Source of the DNA: Clostridia bacterium
Lineage (GTDB): Bacteria; Bacillota; Clostridia; Christensenellales; Aristaeellaceae
Assembly (NCBI GenBank): GCA_017512805.1
Contig: JAFWES010000081.1
Coordinates: 1-59,998, forward strand
Direction of reading: 5' to 3'
Length of the DNA stretch: 59,998 nucleotides
This document shows positions 1 to 7,838 of this stretch, piece after piece. The first letter of the stretch is position 1. Every line of letters starts with the position of its first letter. The notes beneath the pieces were generated by a model. It was not told where the DNA came from. It saw only the letters and a list, made by a program, of their open reading frames with translations, and did not search any database. The position numbers and the translations under genes were made by a program.

Positions 1-797
1 CCGTTCATGCCCAGCCGGAGGAGCCAGCACCGGAAGGTGTACGCCGGGTTGTCGGTGACCGGGCGGGCCGGGCTCGCGGAAGCCACCGTCAGGGCTTGGT
101 GGGAAATCGCGAGGCAAAGCTGGATGTAGACCTTGACCTCGCCGTCGTTGAGTGTGCTGTTGAAGGCCCGGAACTCGATGGTGCCCTTCTGGAAAACGCT
201 GTGCAGGTTGAGCAGGTGGTACCGGGAGGGGTCGTAGTGCTGGTGTGCGTGGTACTCCCAGCACATGTCGTCGTACCAAATCCGGGCGAAATCCTCGGAG
301 GTCGCGGGCTTCCGGCGGTTCAGGGTCGCGAGGAAGTGTGGGTCGACGGGCTGGCACCAGCGGCTCCGGCGCTCCGGGCTGATTTGGAGGGCTTGGGTCA
401 GGAGGTCTTCCTTGGCGTTGACCAAGTTGACCAAGTTCCGCAGGGTTTTGGGGGTGTGCTCCCCAAGGCCGACGTGTACGTGGATGCCGCAGGAGGGGTC
501 GGCGTGTGCCCCAGCCGCCCGGAGGGCCCGGACGCAGGCCTGCACCGTTTCGATGTCTTCCCAGCGGCAAATCGGGCTCACAAACTCTGTGCCTTGGTCG
601 CGCGGCCCGGCGATGCTCGCGTCGCTGACCAGCTTCCACCGCCGCCCGTCCGGCGCGGTGACCTCCCAAGCGTCGTACGCGCCGCCCGCATGCCGGAAGG
701 TCGCTCCTTCGCCGAGGGTTTCCGCGACCACCTGCGCGGCCCGCTGGCGGGTGATGTGGTTCATCTCGATCTCGATGCCGAAGGTCTGGGTTTTCAT
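1..797 (-). CDS. putative amidoligase, 3'-truncated by window edge
   Basis: Reading leftward from ATG 797 (AAGGAG ribosome binding site just upstream) gives at least 265 codons with no stop; the gene runs off the left edge. The protein begins MKTQTFGIEIEMNHIT and contains CGIHVHVG at mid-length and IEFRAFNS further on. These are the hallmarks of the Amidoligase_2 family (PF12224) of the ATP-grasp/COOH-NH2 ligase superfamily, where the FGIEIE strand and the HxH and E-R positions form the nucleotide/metal site. Family members are thought to ligate amino groups to carboxylates and are common on integrative elements of Clostridia. The substrate is unknown. GC content is high compared with the DNA from 1.75 to 10 kb, suggesting a separate origin. 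The family call is firm; the biochemical role is inferred. Confidence 0.85.
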   Translation of the reverse strand, partial: MKTQTFGIEIEMNHITRQRAAQVVAETLGEGATFRHAGGAYDAWEVTAPDGRRWKLVSDASIAGPRDQGTEFVSPICRWEDIETVQACVRALRAAGAHADPSCGIHVHVGLGEHTPKTLRNLVNLVNAKEDLLTQALQISPERRSRWCQPVDPHFLATLNRRKPATSEDFARIWYDDMCWEYHAHQHYDPSRYHLLNLHSVFQKGTIEFRAFNSTLNDGEVKVYIQLCLAISHQALTVASASPARPVTDNPAYTFRCWLLRLGMN

Positions 798-1052
798 GGG
801 GGTCTCCTTTCTCCCGGCGGCGGCTTCTCCCGCCCGGCCCGGCTGTGCCTTCTGGGCGGTTTCCCGCCCGGCGCGTACATCCATCACTCTGCCGGGCCGA
901 AAAGTCAACGGTTTTTTTTGCGAAAAAGGAGGCCGCGCTTCCTTATACATGCGCGTAGGGGCCGGAAAAAAACCCGGTTTTTTTTCGCCGGGCGGGCGGT
1001 TTTTCGCCGCCCGGGCGGGCACACCGACCCGCCGCCCGGAACCGCCGCCGGG

Positions 1053-1250
1053 CACACTTTCCGACTTTGCTCTGCGAAAGTCCGGCGGGCGGCACACTTC
1101 TCCGCTTTGCTCTGGAAAAGTCCACCCGGGCACAGGACTTTCCGACTTTGCTCTGGTGAAGTCCGGGCGGGCGGCGCTTCTCCGCTTTGCCATGAAGAAG
1201 TCCGGCGGGCTGCACACTTCTCCACTTTGCTCTGGCGAAGTCGGCGGGCA
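1053..1250. repeat. five tandem 40-bp imperfect repeats with internal dyad
   Basis: Five units begin at about 1056, 1096, 1137, 1176 and 1216, a period near 40 bp. Each has a core like CTTTGCTCTGCGAAAGTCC followed by a GC-rich CGGGCGG linker. The core is partly self-complementary (GACTTTGC pairs with GCGAAAGTC), so each unit can form a small stem. The array lies in a 630-bp gap between the divergent amidoligase and ParB-like genes. There are no unique spacers. Open frames on both strands across it look like translation artefacts of the repeat. It could be a partition or replication iteron-like site or a neutral satellite. Confidence 0.75.
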
Positions 1251-1420
1251 GGTTGGTGTGCCCAGCCGCCGGGCCGAGGTGTGCCCGGGAGGGGGCGGTC
1301 AGATCCCTGGGTGTGCCTGGCGGAGACCGCGCCCCCCTCACGCGTGAATTTCCGACAAATTCGGGGGTGGGGGTATCGGCCCGCCCGGACATCAAAAAAG
1401 CCGCCCCGAAGGACGGCAGA

Positions 1421-1431
1421 AGGAGGAACCG
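1421..1431 (+). promoter_or_regulatory. ribosome binding site that sets the GTG start of the ParB-like gene
   Basis: AGGAGG at 1421-1426 stands four bases before GTG 1431. It shows that the much longer frame opening at 96 is not the gene. Confidence 0.8.
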
Positions 1432-1790
1432 TGAATACGAATCTGAACATGCAGACCATGCCCATTGACCGGCTGAAGCCTGCGAAATACAACCCCAGGA
1501 AAGACCTGAAGCCGGGCGATCCCGCGTATGAGAAGATCAAGCGCAGCCTGCACGACTTCGGGTATGTCGATCCCATCGTCTGGAATGAGGTGACGGGCAA
1601 CATCGTCGGCGGTCACCAGCGCTTCAAAGTGCTGAAGGCTGAAGGTGCGACCGAAGTGGACTGTGTTGTGGTGCACATCGATAAGGATAATATCGGCTCA
1701 GCTAAATCCATCATCAATAATGGTGGGATCCTTGAAAACGAATTCATGAGAGCCAATACAACTTCTCTAGAACCGTCAACAATATGTTGA
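1431..1790 (+). pseudogene. truncated ParB/Srx-like nuclease-domain protein
   Basis: From GTG 1431 the 119-aa product reads MPIDRLKPAKYNPRKDL followed by GNIVGGHQRFKVLKAEG. This is the classic ParB N-terminal domain pair (NPR and GGHxR) seen in ParB-like proteins fused to DNA methylases on phages and conjugative elements. Full-length relatives continue for hundreds of residues. Here recognisable similarity stops near VVHIDKDN (about 1688) and the tail runs into repeat copy A, which supplies the stop. It is most likely a 3' truncation caused by recombination at that repeat. It may still be translated, but it lacks downstream domains. Confidence 0.75.
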
Positions 1791-1821
1791 CGATTCTCTG
1801 TTGATTGACATATTTCTGAAG
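1746..1821. repeat. direct repeat, left module (copy A1)
   Basis: These 76 bp match 5642-5717 at all but about four positions. The module contains the dyad CGTCAACA-ATA-TGTTGACG at 1774-1792. In copy B the module directly abuts the right module (5718-5868). In copy A the two are separated by the 768 bp that hold the DUF234 pseudogene. Confidence 0.85.
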
Positions 1822-1867
1822 AGCGCAAAAGCCGAAAATTATACTTGAAATTATTATACTTTTGAGT

Positions 1868-2509
1868 ACAAAATTATCGGAGATTTGCGCATGGCTTGGA
1901 GTTAAGCAAACCAGTGTCCCGTAATATCTGAAGACGCTGATGGATCTGGATCTGGTAGAACGTGAGGTCCCGGTCACAGAAAGCAACCCGGAAAAAAGCA
2001 AAAGCGGACTGTATCGCATTACAGACAACTACATAGCCTTCTGGTTTAAATTTGTTTATCCCTACAGAGCATTCCTGGAACGGGGCGAAAAAGCATATGT
2101 TATGGAGCAGATCCGAAAGATGTTTGTTCAGAACTATCTTTCATTTGTTTACGAAGACCTGTGCAGAGAAAAGATGTGGGCGTTCTCATCCATGAATCTG
2201 TGGGATTTCCGCTTTGACAGACTGGGCCGGTATTGGGGACCGGTATGCGGAGAAGTGGATATACTCGGAATTGATTCAGTCGGCGGCAACATGATTATAG
2301 GCGAATGCAAGTATTCTGCAGCCGAAAAAGGCTTATCAGTCCTGCACGCATTGCAGGAAAAGGCCCGTGCGATGGAGGCAAAAACCAGGCTTTCCTGCAA
2401 TCAATATATCGTGTTCAGTACTTCCGGCTTATCCAAAGGTCTCAAAGAAGAAGTCGCAGGGAATTCCAACATCCTTCTGGTGGACACCTTTTTCACCGAA
2501 AAAGGATGA
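1868..2509 (+). pseudogene. remnant of DUF234-type AAA ATPase (C-terminal part)
   Basis: The frame TKLSEICAWLGVKQTSVP-stop-YLKTLMDLDLVEREVPVTE resembles the winged-helix and DUF234/PD-(D/E)XK-like C-terminal half of the 'archaeal-type ATPase, DUF234' family. It continues with RITDNYIAFWFKFVYP and the nuclease-like core GEVDILGI...IIGECKY. The N-terminal P-loop domain of about 270 residues is absent, and an in-frame TAA at 1922-1924 replaces the codon where relatives usually read K/S before YLKTL. The 189-aa frame from ATG 1940 is therefore the tail of a decayed gene. E-V-D and E-C-K keep the putative nuclease residues. Confidence 0.75.
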
Positions 2510-2589
2510 ACGCATGCTCCATAACCTACAACGGTAACAAATTATTGCAGCCTGTCCCCGTTGATTTCGGAGAAAGGCTGTGTTTTAAT

Positions 2590-2732
2590 GCTGTTTCTTG
2601 TCCGGGAAAATTTCTGAAAAATCCATTGAAATCAGCCCCAGGTTTGCTATAATATAGGTGTATTTTTATGCTCACGTGCAGGGGTTAAGAATCCGCGCTG
2701 GCAGGCCGGTACATGAGATGAGAACTTCTCAT
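2590..2732 (+). repeat. direct repeat, right module with promoter and leader (copy A2)
   Basis: This is nearly identical to 5718-5868. Both copies hold TTGAAA-16 nt-TATAAT, a 90-nt leader containing CACGTGCAGGGGTTAAGAAT, and a closing dyad beginning ATGAGATG and ending TTCTCAT. The repeated promoter-leader-hairpin layout suggests a small RNA or a mobile promoter module. No known riboswitch class was recognised. Confidence 0.8.
2626..2653 (+). promoter_or_regulatory. sigma-70-type promoter in repeat copy A2
   Basis: -35 TTGAAA at 2626-2631 and -10 TATAAT at 2648-2653, spacer 16 nt. It points toward the NUDIX fragment and the nucleotidyltransferase. Confidence 0.7.
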
Positions 2733-2749
2733 ACGGTCCTTTGGAGGGC

Positions 2750-2992
2750 ATGACGCTGCCCACTACCGTAAATATTGTTTTCAGGTGCAGGTATGTCAGC
2801 GGAAAGGAATTCGTATCGGATGAATTCCAGGATGTCGGATGGTTTAAACCGGACGAAGCCTTGCAACTTATCCGGTATCCCTATATGAAAAAAGCTTTTG
2901 AGGATGCCAACGGGTACAGCGGAAAACCGCATTTTGCCACTTTCAGGAAAGCGGATCATGACATTGAGTTCGTAAGCGACTGCGTCATCTGA
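2750..2992 (+). pseudogene. NUDIX hydrolase C-terminal fragment
   Basis: About 80 codons starting at ATG 2750 (or TTG 2741) encode VFRCRYVSGKEFVSDEFQDVG followed by WFKPDEALQLI. This matches the last third of NUDIX hydrolases, where an acidic patch is followed by a WF.pdEal segment. The NUDIX box itself is missing because the 5' part is replaced by repeat copy A2. It is a fusion scar rather than a working enzyme, unless the fragment has been adopted for another use. Confidence 0.55.
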
Positions 2993-3087
2993 CAGAAAAA
3001 TGTCTGTTGGGGTATCTTTCACCTTAATTACATGTATGTCCTTGTAAGTTTATTTCTGAAATTGTTTACTATGATCGGCGGTGAAAT

Positions 3088-3852
3088 ATGTTAGATTCGA
3101 TCACCAGAATGACAAAGGAAATTGTTTCAGTCCTGAACGGAAATGTACACAGCTTCTGGCTGTACGGAAGTGTTGTGCAGAACGATTTCCGTTTGGGCTG
3201 GAGCGATATTGATATTCTTGTCCTGACCGGAAAGCAGATCACAGATAAACAAGCTCAGGAACTGGTACAGCTGAGACGGTTCATGGCAGCGGATGCGCCA
3301 GGCAATATGTATTACCCTCTTTTTGAGGGAGTGATAGCTAACCTGGATGAGTATCTATTCGGAACATTCAGTCGTCTGGTATACTGGGGCACTACCGGTC
3401 AGCGGATTATAAGCCGTTATAAACCGGATTCGTTTTCCCAATATGAACTTGCAAGGAATGGCAAGTCTGTTTACGGCAGTGATGACAGGAGTATCTTTAC
3501 AGTTCCTGGCAGGGAGACACTGATTGAAGCTGTTCGAGGTCATTATGAAACGATCCGGAAATATGCACAGCAGACTGACGAGCGGCTTTATTCCTGTGGA
3601 TGGCTGCTGGATATATGCAGATGTATTTATACTTTGCGGAAGAATGATGTGATTTCGAAAACACAGGCAGGGATCTGGGCATTGCAGGAACATATCTTTC
3701 CCAATGAGGAACCGTTAAAGAAAGCAGTTGAAATAAGAAAAGAGCCGATGGCTTACAAAGACCGGAAAGACATACAGCAATGGTTAAAAGGACTGGGACC
3801 GGTTGTTCAACAATATGCAGATGTCCTGGAATCTGAACTGTCAGGCATATAA
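3088..3852 (+). CDS. nucleotidyltransferase-domain protein (aminoglycoside adenylyltransferase-like)
   Basis: This 254-aa protein starts at ATG 3088. The motif FWLYGSVVQNDFRLGWSDIDILVL (residues about 23-46) gives the GS...DxD pattern of pol-beta-type nucleotidyltransferases, with the metal-binding aspartates in SDID. The C-terminal half is a helical domain like that of AadA/ANT(9) proteins (DUF4111 type). Such enzymes transfer AMP from ATP to an aminoglycoside hydroxyl, but many clostridial homologues have unknown substrates. It lies inside the cassette flanked by the direct repeats. Resistance is an inference from fold only. Confidence 0.7.
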   Translation: MLDSITRMTKEIVSVLNGNVHSFWLYGSVVQNDFRLGWSDIDILVLTGKQITDKQAQELVQLRRFMAADAPGNMYYPLFEGVIANLDEYLFGTFSRLVYWGTTGQRIISRYKPDSFSQYELARNGKSVYGSDDRSIFTVPGRETLIEAVRGHYETIRKYAQQTDERLYSCGWLLDICRCIYTLRKNDVISKTQAGIWALQEHIFPNEEPLKKAVEIRKEPMAYKDRKDIQQWLKGLGPVVQQYADVLESELSGI

Positions 3853-3927
3853 CGAGTCTTGATACAAAACAAACTCGGAATCATCTTAACCATGAGAAAC
3901 TGCCGAAGAGAGAGGAGACAATCAGTA

Positions 3928-4449
3928 ATGCTGGAAATACTGAAGAACAGGTTTCAGGGCAATATGAATCTCCATCCGGAGCTGCAATGGGCTGATGTGG
4001 AGAATCGTCTGCGTGAAAAGCCAGACGTCATGGAAGTTTTGCGGAAGATGGAAAAAAGCGGCGGTGAGCCGGATACCATTGGTTTTGATAAAAAAACAGG
4101 GAAACTGATTTTTTGCGACTGCGCTAAAGAGTCGCCTTCCGGGCGAAGAAGTCTGTGCTATGATGATGAAGCTTTCCAAAAGCGGACGAAAAATCCGCCA
4201 ATTGGGAGCGCTGAAAAGAAGGCTCAGGAGATCGGAGTTTTGCTGTTGACAGAAGAACTCTATTACAGGCTGCAAGCCCTTGGCGACTTCGACTTAAAAA
4301 CTTCTTCCTGGATCAGTACCCCGGCAGAGATCAGAAAACAGGGCGGAGCCCTTTTCTGCGAAAGGCGTTACGGGACTGTATTCACGTTTCATAACGGGGC
4401 AGACTCATATTATTCTGTGCGTGGATTCAGAGGTTATACTCTTTTATAA
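3928..4449 (+). CDS. DUF4256 family protein
   Basis: The chosen start is ATG 3928, preceded by AGAGGAG at 3911-3917; a longer frame opens at 3859 but has no ribosome binding site. The 173-aa product matches DUF4256 by the run GGEPDTIGFDKKTGKLIF-CDC, then SPSGRRSLCYD, FDLKTSSWISTPAEIRKQGG and FCERRYGTVFTFHNGA. Length is close to the family's usual 180 residues. The function of DUF4256 is unknown; family members are cytosolic and often stand alone. It follows the nucleotidyltransferase by 75 bp and may be co-transcribed. Confidence 0.8.
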   Translation: MLEILKNRFQGNMNLHPELQWADVENRLREKPDVMEVLRKMEKSGGEPDTIGFDKKTGKLIFCDCAKESPSGRRSLCYDDEAFQKRTKNPPIGSAEKKAQEIGVLLLTEELYYRLQALGDFDLKTSSWISTPAEIRKQGGALFCERRYGTVFTFHNGADSYYSVRGFRGYTLL

Positions 4450-4505
4450 CTTCATTTTATCAGGACCCTGATGATTCAGAAAACCGGAAGATATTTTGAG
4501 TTTGC

Positions 4506-4571
4506 TTGCTACCAAGCGATGATTCTGGTATTATTTTACTGCATCATTTTTAGAGAACATGATGCAGTAAA
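4506..4571 (+). promoter_or_regulatory. fic promoter with 12-bp inverted-repeat operator
   Basis: -35 TTGCTA at 4506-4511 and -10 TATTAT at 4529-4534 (17-nt spacer) are followed at once by a perfect inverted repeat: TTTACTGCATCA at 4535-4546 and TGATGCAGTAAA at 4560-4571. The dyad covers the expected transcription start and ends 21 bp before the fic ATG, a typical autorepressor position. Confidence 0.6.
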
Positions 4572-4592
4572 TATTTCGTGAGAGGGACAATA

Positions 4593-5633
4593 ATGCATCG
4601 TTTTGATTATCAGTTCCTTGCAGACAGCCTTCCGGCAAATCTACTGGAAATTGCAGGTATAATCTATGACCTGCGGGGAAAAGGTGAAATCAGAAAGATG
4701 AATAATCTTCATCTGTTTCAGGAACTGCAGCATACTGCCATGGTCGATTCCATACAGAGCAGCAACGCGATCGAAGGAATCGTTACAACAGCGGAAAGAG
4801 TCAAAAAACTCGTCTATAAACAATCAGAACCGTTTACACATGACGAGCAGGAAATCCTCGGATATCGGGATGTGCTGGATGAGATCTATAATCACCATGA
4901 AGATCTGGAGATCACCGGGGACCTTCTGAAGCATTTTCATATGCTTATACTCAGGACGACTTCGCCGGACGCCGGAAAATACAAGCAGCAAAACAACTGG
5001 ATCCAGGAAAGAGATGAGCAGGGGAGAATCAGTATCCGTTTTCTACCGGTAAAAGCAAGGGAAACTCCGCAGGCCGTTGAACAAATGATTCTTGCCTGGC
5101 ACGAAGGAAAACAGGACAGCAGGATCAACGGACTGTTACTGATTGCCTGTGTGATCGTTGATTTTCTGTGTATTCACCCTTTCAGGGACGGAAACGGGCG
5201 CGTATCCCGTCTTCTGATGTCTCTGCTCCTGTTGCAGGAAGGGTTTGATATCGGGAAATACATATCCATTGACAAAAAGATCAACGAATACCGGTATAAC
5301 TATTATCAGGCACTGAAAGCCTGCAGCGACGGCTGGCATGAAAACAGGAATACCTATATCCCCTTTATCACTTATCTGCTGCAGATCCTATATAGCTGCT
5401 ACAAAGATCTGGACAGTAAATTTATTGAAAACTCAGCACGTAAAAACAGTAAGTCAAAACAGATTGAGAACACCCTGATGCAAAGCTTTGTCCCGGTATC
5501 CAAGGAAGAAATCGCAGCCCGGTTCCCCGAGATCAGCATCACAACAGTCGAGAGAGTGCTTGGGAAACTGGTAAGGGAAGGAAAGATCGAAAAGATCGGC
5601 ACATACCGCAATGCGAGATACAGGAAACTGTAA
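4593..5633 (+). CDS. Fic family protein with N-terminal inhibitory motif and C-terminal winged helix
   Basis: Start ATG 4593 lies shortly after AGAGGG; 346 aa. The Fic core HPFRDGNGR at residues 195-203 fits HxFx(D/E)GNG(K/R), the catalytic loop for transfer of AMP from ATP to target hydroxyls. An inhibitory helix motif (S/T)xxxE(G/N) is present as S57-N-A-I-E61-G62, so this is a class II, self-inhibited Fic. The last 50 residues (VSKEEIAARF...VERVLGKLVREGKIEKIGTYRNARYRKL region) look like a winged-helix DNA-binding domain. The enzyme probably AMPylates a cytosolic target and may bind the inverted repeat upstream of its own gene. Targets cannot be read from sequence. Confidence 0.88.
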   Translation: MHRFDYQFLADSLPANLLEIAGIIYDLRGKGEIRKMNNLHLFQELQHTAMVDSIQSSNAIEGIVTTAERVKKLVYKQSEPFTHDEQEILGYRDVLDEIYNHHEDLEITGDLLKHFHMLILRTTSPDAGKYKQQNNWIQERDEQGRISIRFLPVKARETPQAVEQMILAWHEGKQDSRINGLLLIACVIVDFLCIHPFRDGNGRVSRLLMSLLLLQEGFDIGKYISIDKKINEYRYNYYQALKACSDGWHENRNTYIPFITYLLQILYSCYKDLDSKFIENSARKNSKSKQIENTLMQSFVPVSKEEIAARFPEISITTVERVLGKLVREGKIEKIGTYRNARYRKL

Positions 5634-5641
5634 TGTGCAGG

Positions 5642-5868
5642 ATGAAAGCCAATACAACTTCTCCGGAACCGTCAACAATATGTTGACGATTCTCTGTGGA
5701 TTGACATATTTCTGAAGGCTGTTTCTTGTCCGGGAAAATTTCAGAAAAATCCGTTGAAATCAGCCCCAGGTTTGCTATAATATAAGCGTATTTTTATGCT
5801 CACGTGCAGGGGTTAAGAATCCGCGCTGGAAGGCCGGTACATGAGATGGGAACTTCGGTTCTTCTCAT
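5642..5868 (+). repeat. direct repeat copy B (both modules contiguous)
   Basis: 5642-5717 matches 1746-1821 and 5718-5868 matches 2590-2732, joined without the 768-bp insert of copy A. The promoter TTGAAA 5754-5759 / TATAAT 5776-5781 (16-nt spacer) is conserved. The leader ends in ATGAGATGGGAAC-TTCG-GTTCTTCTCAT followed by ATTTTTG, which could act as a weak terminator and so define a transcript of about 85 nt. Confidence 0.8.
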
Positions 5869-6105
5869 ATTTTTGACGGAAAGGGGCTTGATAGCCATGC
5901 GGAATAGAACTACGCTCCTTAGAGCAGAACAGAGCAGCGCAGAGCATGGGCTAACTGCGTCCTTTTTGCGTCTTGCGATTGCGAGGCGCATGAAACTGAA
6001 TACAACATTCGTGATGGATAACCGTCGGATTCTGACGGGGTAAGTATACCCTGTCAGGTTCGGCGGTTTTTGTCGTGCAGGCATAATCACAAGGAGGCAA
6101 TTTGA
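5869..6105. other. intergenic region before the LPXTG gene
   Basis: No convincing gene. It contains a run rich in AGAGCAG and GCAGAGC motifs near 5920-5948 and ends with AAGGAGG, the ribosome binding site of the surface-protein gene. Short frames here have no recognisable domains. Confidence 0.5.
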
Positions 6106-6981
6106 ATGAAATCGAAAACAGGAAGAAAGCTGCTGAGCTTTTTGCTTACGCTAGCGATGGTTGTCGGACTTGTGCCGGGAATGAGCCTGACGGCGTATGC
6201 GGATACAAGCATTATCGGAACTACTATTGAAGTCTATGGCTATGGCATTGGCACTGTCAGATACGACATGAACTGCAGGAGGCTCGTCGTATTTAACAGG
6301 TCCTGGCTGACCATTGACCCTGGTGTCACCCTGACGCTGAACAATCCTAATTTTGCATTCACGGATAATTCCAGGATTTTACTTTACGGTACGCTGGCAG
6401 GAAGTGCAGGCAGTGATGCTGTGTGGAGTAACAGCAGTTATATCAACGTCTATCTCTCCGACGGTGCGAAGTACACGGTCACGGGGCTGTCGTGCGGGGA
6501 CGGTGACAACTACCTTGTCTATTACGGCTACGACGCTGCCACGGACGGCAACGGCACGGTGAGCGTGAAGAACGGCTCGACCAACGTGACCAGCGCCAGC
6601 ATAGGCTACAAGACGACCACCTACACCTTCACCGCCACGCCCAGCGACGGCTACAAGTTCAAGAACTGGACGAAGGGCGCGGGCGGCGAGGTGCTCGGCA
6701 CCGATACCAGCATCAACGTCACCTGCGAGCAGAACGGACAGTATCAGGTGTATGCGAATTTTGAAAGCGACAAGACAGCGCAGACCATCACTGCAGAGGA
6801 TGTGACCGCCACCTACGGCGACACGGATAAGAGCGTCAGCGGCACGACCTCCGGCGACGCCGTGATGACGCTGCCGAAAACCGGAGACGGAGCGAAGCCA
6901 GTGCTCTGGCTGGGTATGATCGCGGCCGGACTGGCCGTGGCGTTTGCGGCGGGGTTTGTGAAAAAACGTCGGGAGAGATAA
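6106..6981 (+). CDS. LPXTG-anchored surface protein
   Basis: This 291-aa protein starts at ATG 6106 after AAGGAGG. A signal peptide (KSKTGRKLLSFLLTLAMVVG, cleavage near AYA-DT) leads into a beta-rich middle with GYKFKNWT, a signature of bacterial repeat (InlB/BspA-type) modules. It then shows the start of an MBG/YDG-like module (TITAEDVTATYGDTDKSVSG), followed almost immediately by LPKTGD, a hydrophobic helix and KKRRER, the complete sortase A sorting signal. The abrupt step from an incomplete module to the sorting signal suggests loss of internal repeats. Base composition changes near 6470, with the second half strongly GC-rich. Probable adhesin or cell-wall protein. Confidence 0.85.
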   Translation: MKSKTGRKLLSFLLTLAMVVGLVPGMSLTAYADTSIIGTTIEVYGYGIGTVRYDMNCRRLVVFNRSWLTIDPGVTLTLNNPNFAFTDNSRILLYGTLAGSAGSDAVWSNSSYINVYLSDGAKYTVTGLSCGDGDNYLVYYGYDAATDGNGTVSVKNGSTNVTSASIGYKTTTYTFTATPSDGYKFKNWTKGAGGEVLGTDTSINVTCEQNGQYQVYANFESDKTAQTITAEDVTATYGDTDKSVSGTTSGDAVMTLPKTGDGAKPVLWLGMIAAGLAVAFAAGFVKKRRER

Positions 6982-7009
6982 GACAGCTTGGGAACGAAAA
7001 GGACCGTCC

Positions 7010-7156
7010 CTATCGTTCCTTCCCGATCTTTTCGGGATCATAGTCAAAGCTGGCGCAGATAATCCGGAGCCCGTCAGGCGTTAGGGTTCTGCCGTATAGT
7101 TGGTCAGTCAGGTACTGCTGGTACTTTTCATATTCTTTGTTCGCTATCTGTTTCAT
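7010..7156 (-). CDS. small conserved protein, 48 aa (paralogue of 10308-10508)
   Basis: Reading leftward from ATG 7156, with GGAGGG four bases upstream, gives MKQIANKEYEKYQQYLTDQL, a linker, LTPDGLRIICASFDYDPEKIG and a stop at 7010. The gene at 10308 encodes MKQITNKEYEEWQKYKEE with the same LRxICAxxDYDPxKIG core, so both belong to one small family. The C-terminal 18 residues of the 66-aa relative are missing here. It is probably the last gene of the operon with the acyltransferase. Function unknown. Confidence 0.65.
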   Translation of the reverse strand: MKQIANKEYEKYQQYLTDQLYGRTLTPDGLRIICASFDYDPEKIGKER

Positions 7157-7190
7157 CGTACCCTCCGGTCATTTCGGAAAATGGAATTTG

Positions 7191-7832
7191 TTAATCTATC
7201 CGTTTCTTTATTTCTTCCTTGACCTTATCCAATTCGCTGCATGTCAGAAGGGGAATCAGACTGTTTATCTCGTTGATGCTCTTGTCCCACCATTTGAAGT
7301 GAAGCAGGAGTTCGATCAGCTCATCATCAAAGCGTTTTCTCAAAGGTTTTGCAGGATTTCCAACAACGATTGTATAAGGATCGACATCACTACCGACAAT
7401 GCTGTTGGCACCAATGATTGCTCCGTCTCCGATATGAACGCCGGGAAGAATCACAGCGTTTTGTCCGATCCATACGTCGTTGCCAATTATGGTATCTCCC
7501 TTGAACGGCATTTCAGACGGATCTGGAACGTTCATTTCCCATCCTTCAAGTGTATAAAAGGGGAAGGTCGTTACAGTATTCATCTGGTGATTGGCATCAT
7601 TCATCACAAACTCGACGCCTGCTGCAATCTGACAGAACTTGCCGATGATAAGCTTATCCCTGCTCCAGGGATAAAAGTTAGTCACATGACCCTCAAATTC
7701 CGAGTCTGCAATGTAGGTAAATTCTCCGACGATGATATTCGGATTCCTGACAGCTGGTTTGACGTATATTTCTTTGTCATATCCTGCAATCGGATGGATT
7801 ACATCTGGATCTGGTTTTTTTCCGTTCTTCAT
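7191..7832 (-). CDS. xenobiotic acetyltransferase, Vat/CatB family
   Basis: This 213-aa left-handed beta-helix acyltransferase has hexapeptide repeats such as DVWIGQNAVILPGVHIGDGAIIGANSIV and the catalytic-histidine segment FVMNDANHQM (MNGANHxM in Vat and CatB proteins). It also has the NPNIIVGEFTYI and NFYPWSRDKLIIGKFCQIA segments typical of the xenobiotic acetyltransferase family. Family members acetylate streptogramin A or chloramphenicol using acetyl-CoA in the cytosol. Length fits (about 210). It starts 6 bp after the stop of the preceding gene, so the two are probably translated from one mRNA. The actual substrate is not proven. Confidence 0.85.
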   Translation of the reverse strand: MKNGKKPDPDVIHPIAGYDKEIYVKPAVRNPNIIVGEFTYIADSEFEGHVTNFYPWSRDKLIIGKFCQIAAGVEFVMNDANHQMNTVTTFPFYTLEGWEMNVPDPSEMPFKGDTIIGNDVWIGQNAVILPGVHIGDGAIIGANSIVGSDVDPYTIVVGNPAKPLRKRFDDELIELLLHFKWWDKSINEINSLIPLLTCSELDKVKEEIKKRID

Positions 7833-7838
7833 CTTTGG

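Noticed and set aside
1053-1250. CRISPR array
   Set aside because: The repeats are tandem with conserved linkers; there are no unique spacers of constant length and no cas genes.
96-1790. 564-aa frame covering amidoligase antisense and ParB-like gene
   Set aside because: Only the part after GTG 1431 has a ribosome binding site and family similarity; the rest is antisense to the amidoligase and the tandem repeats.
5804-6043. 79-aa frame downstream of repeat copy B
   Set aside because: No ribosome binding site, runs through the repeat leader and has no recognisable domain.
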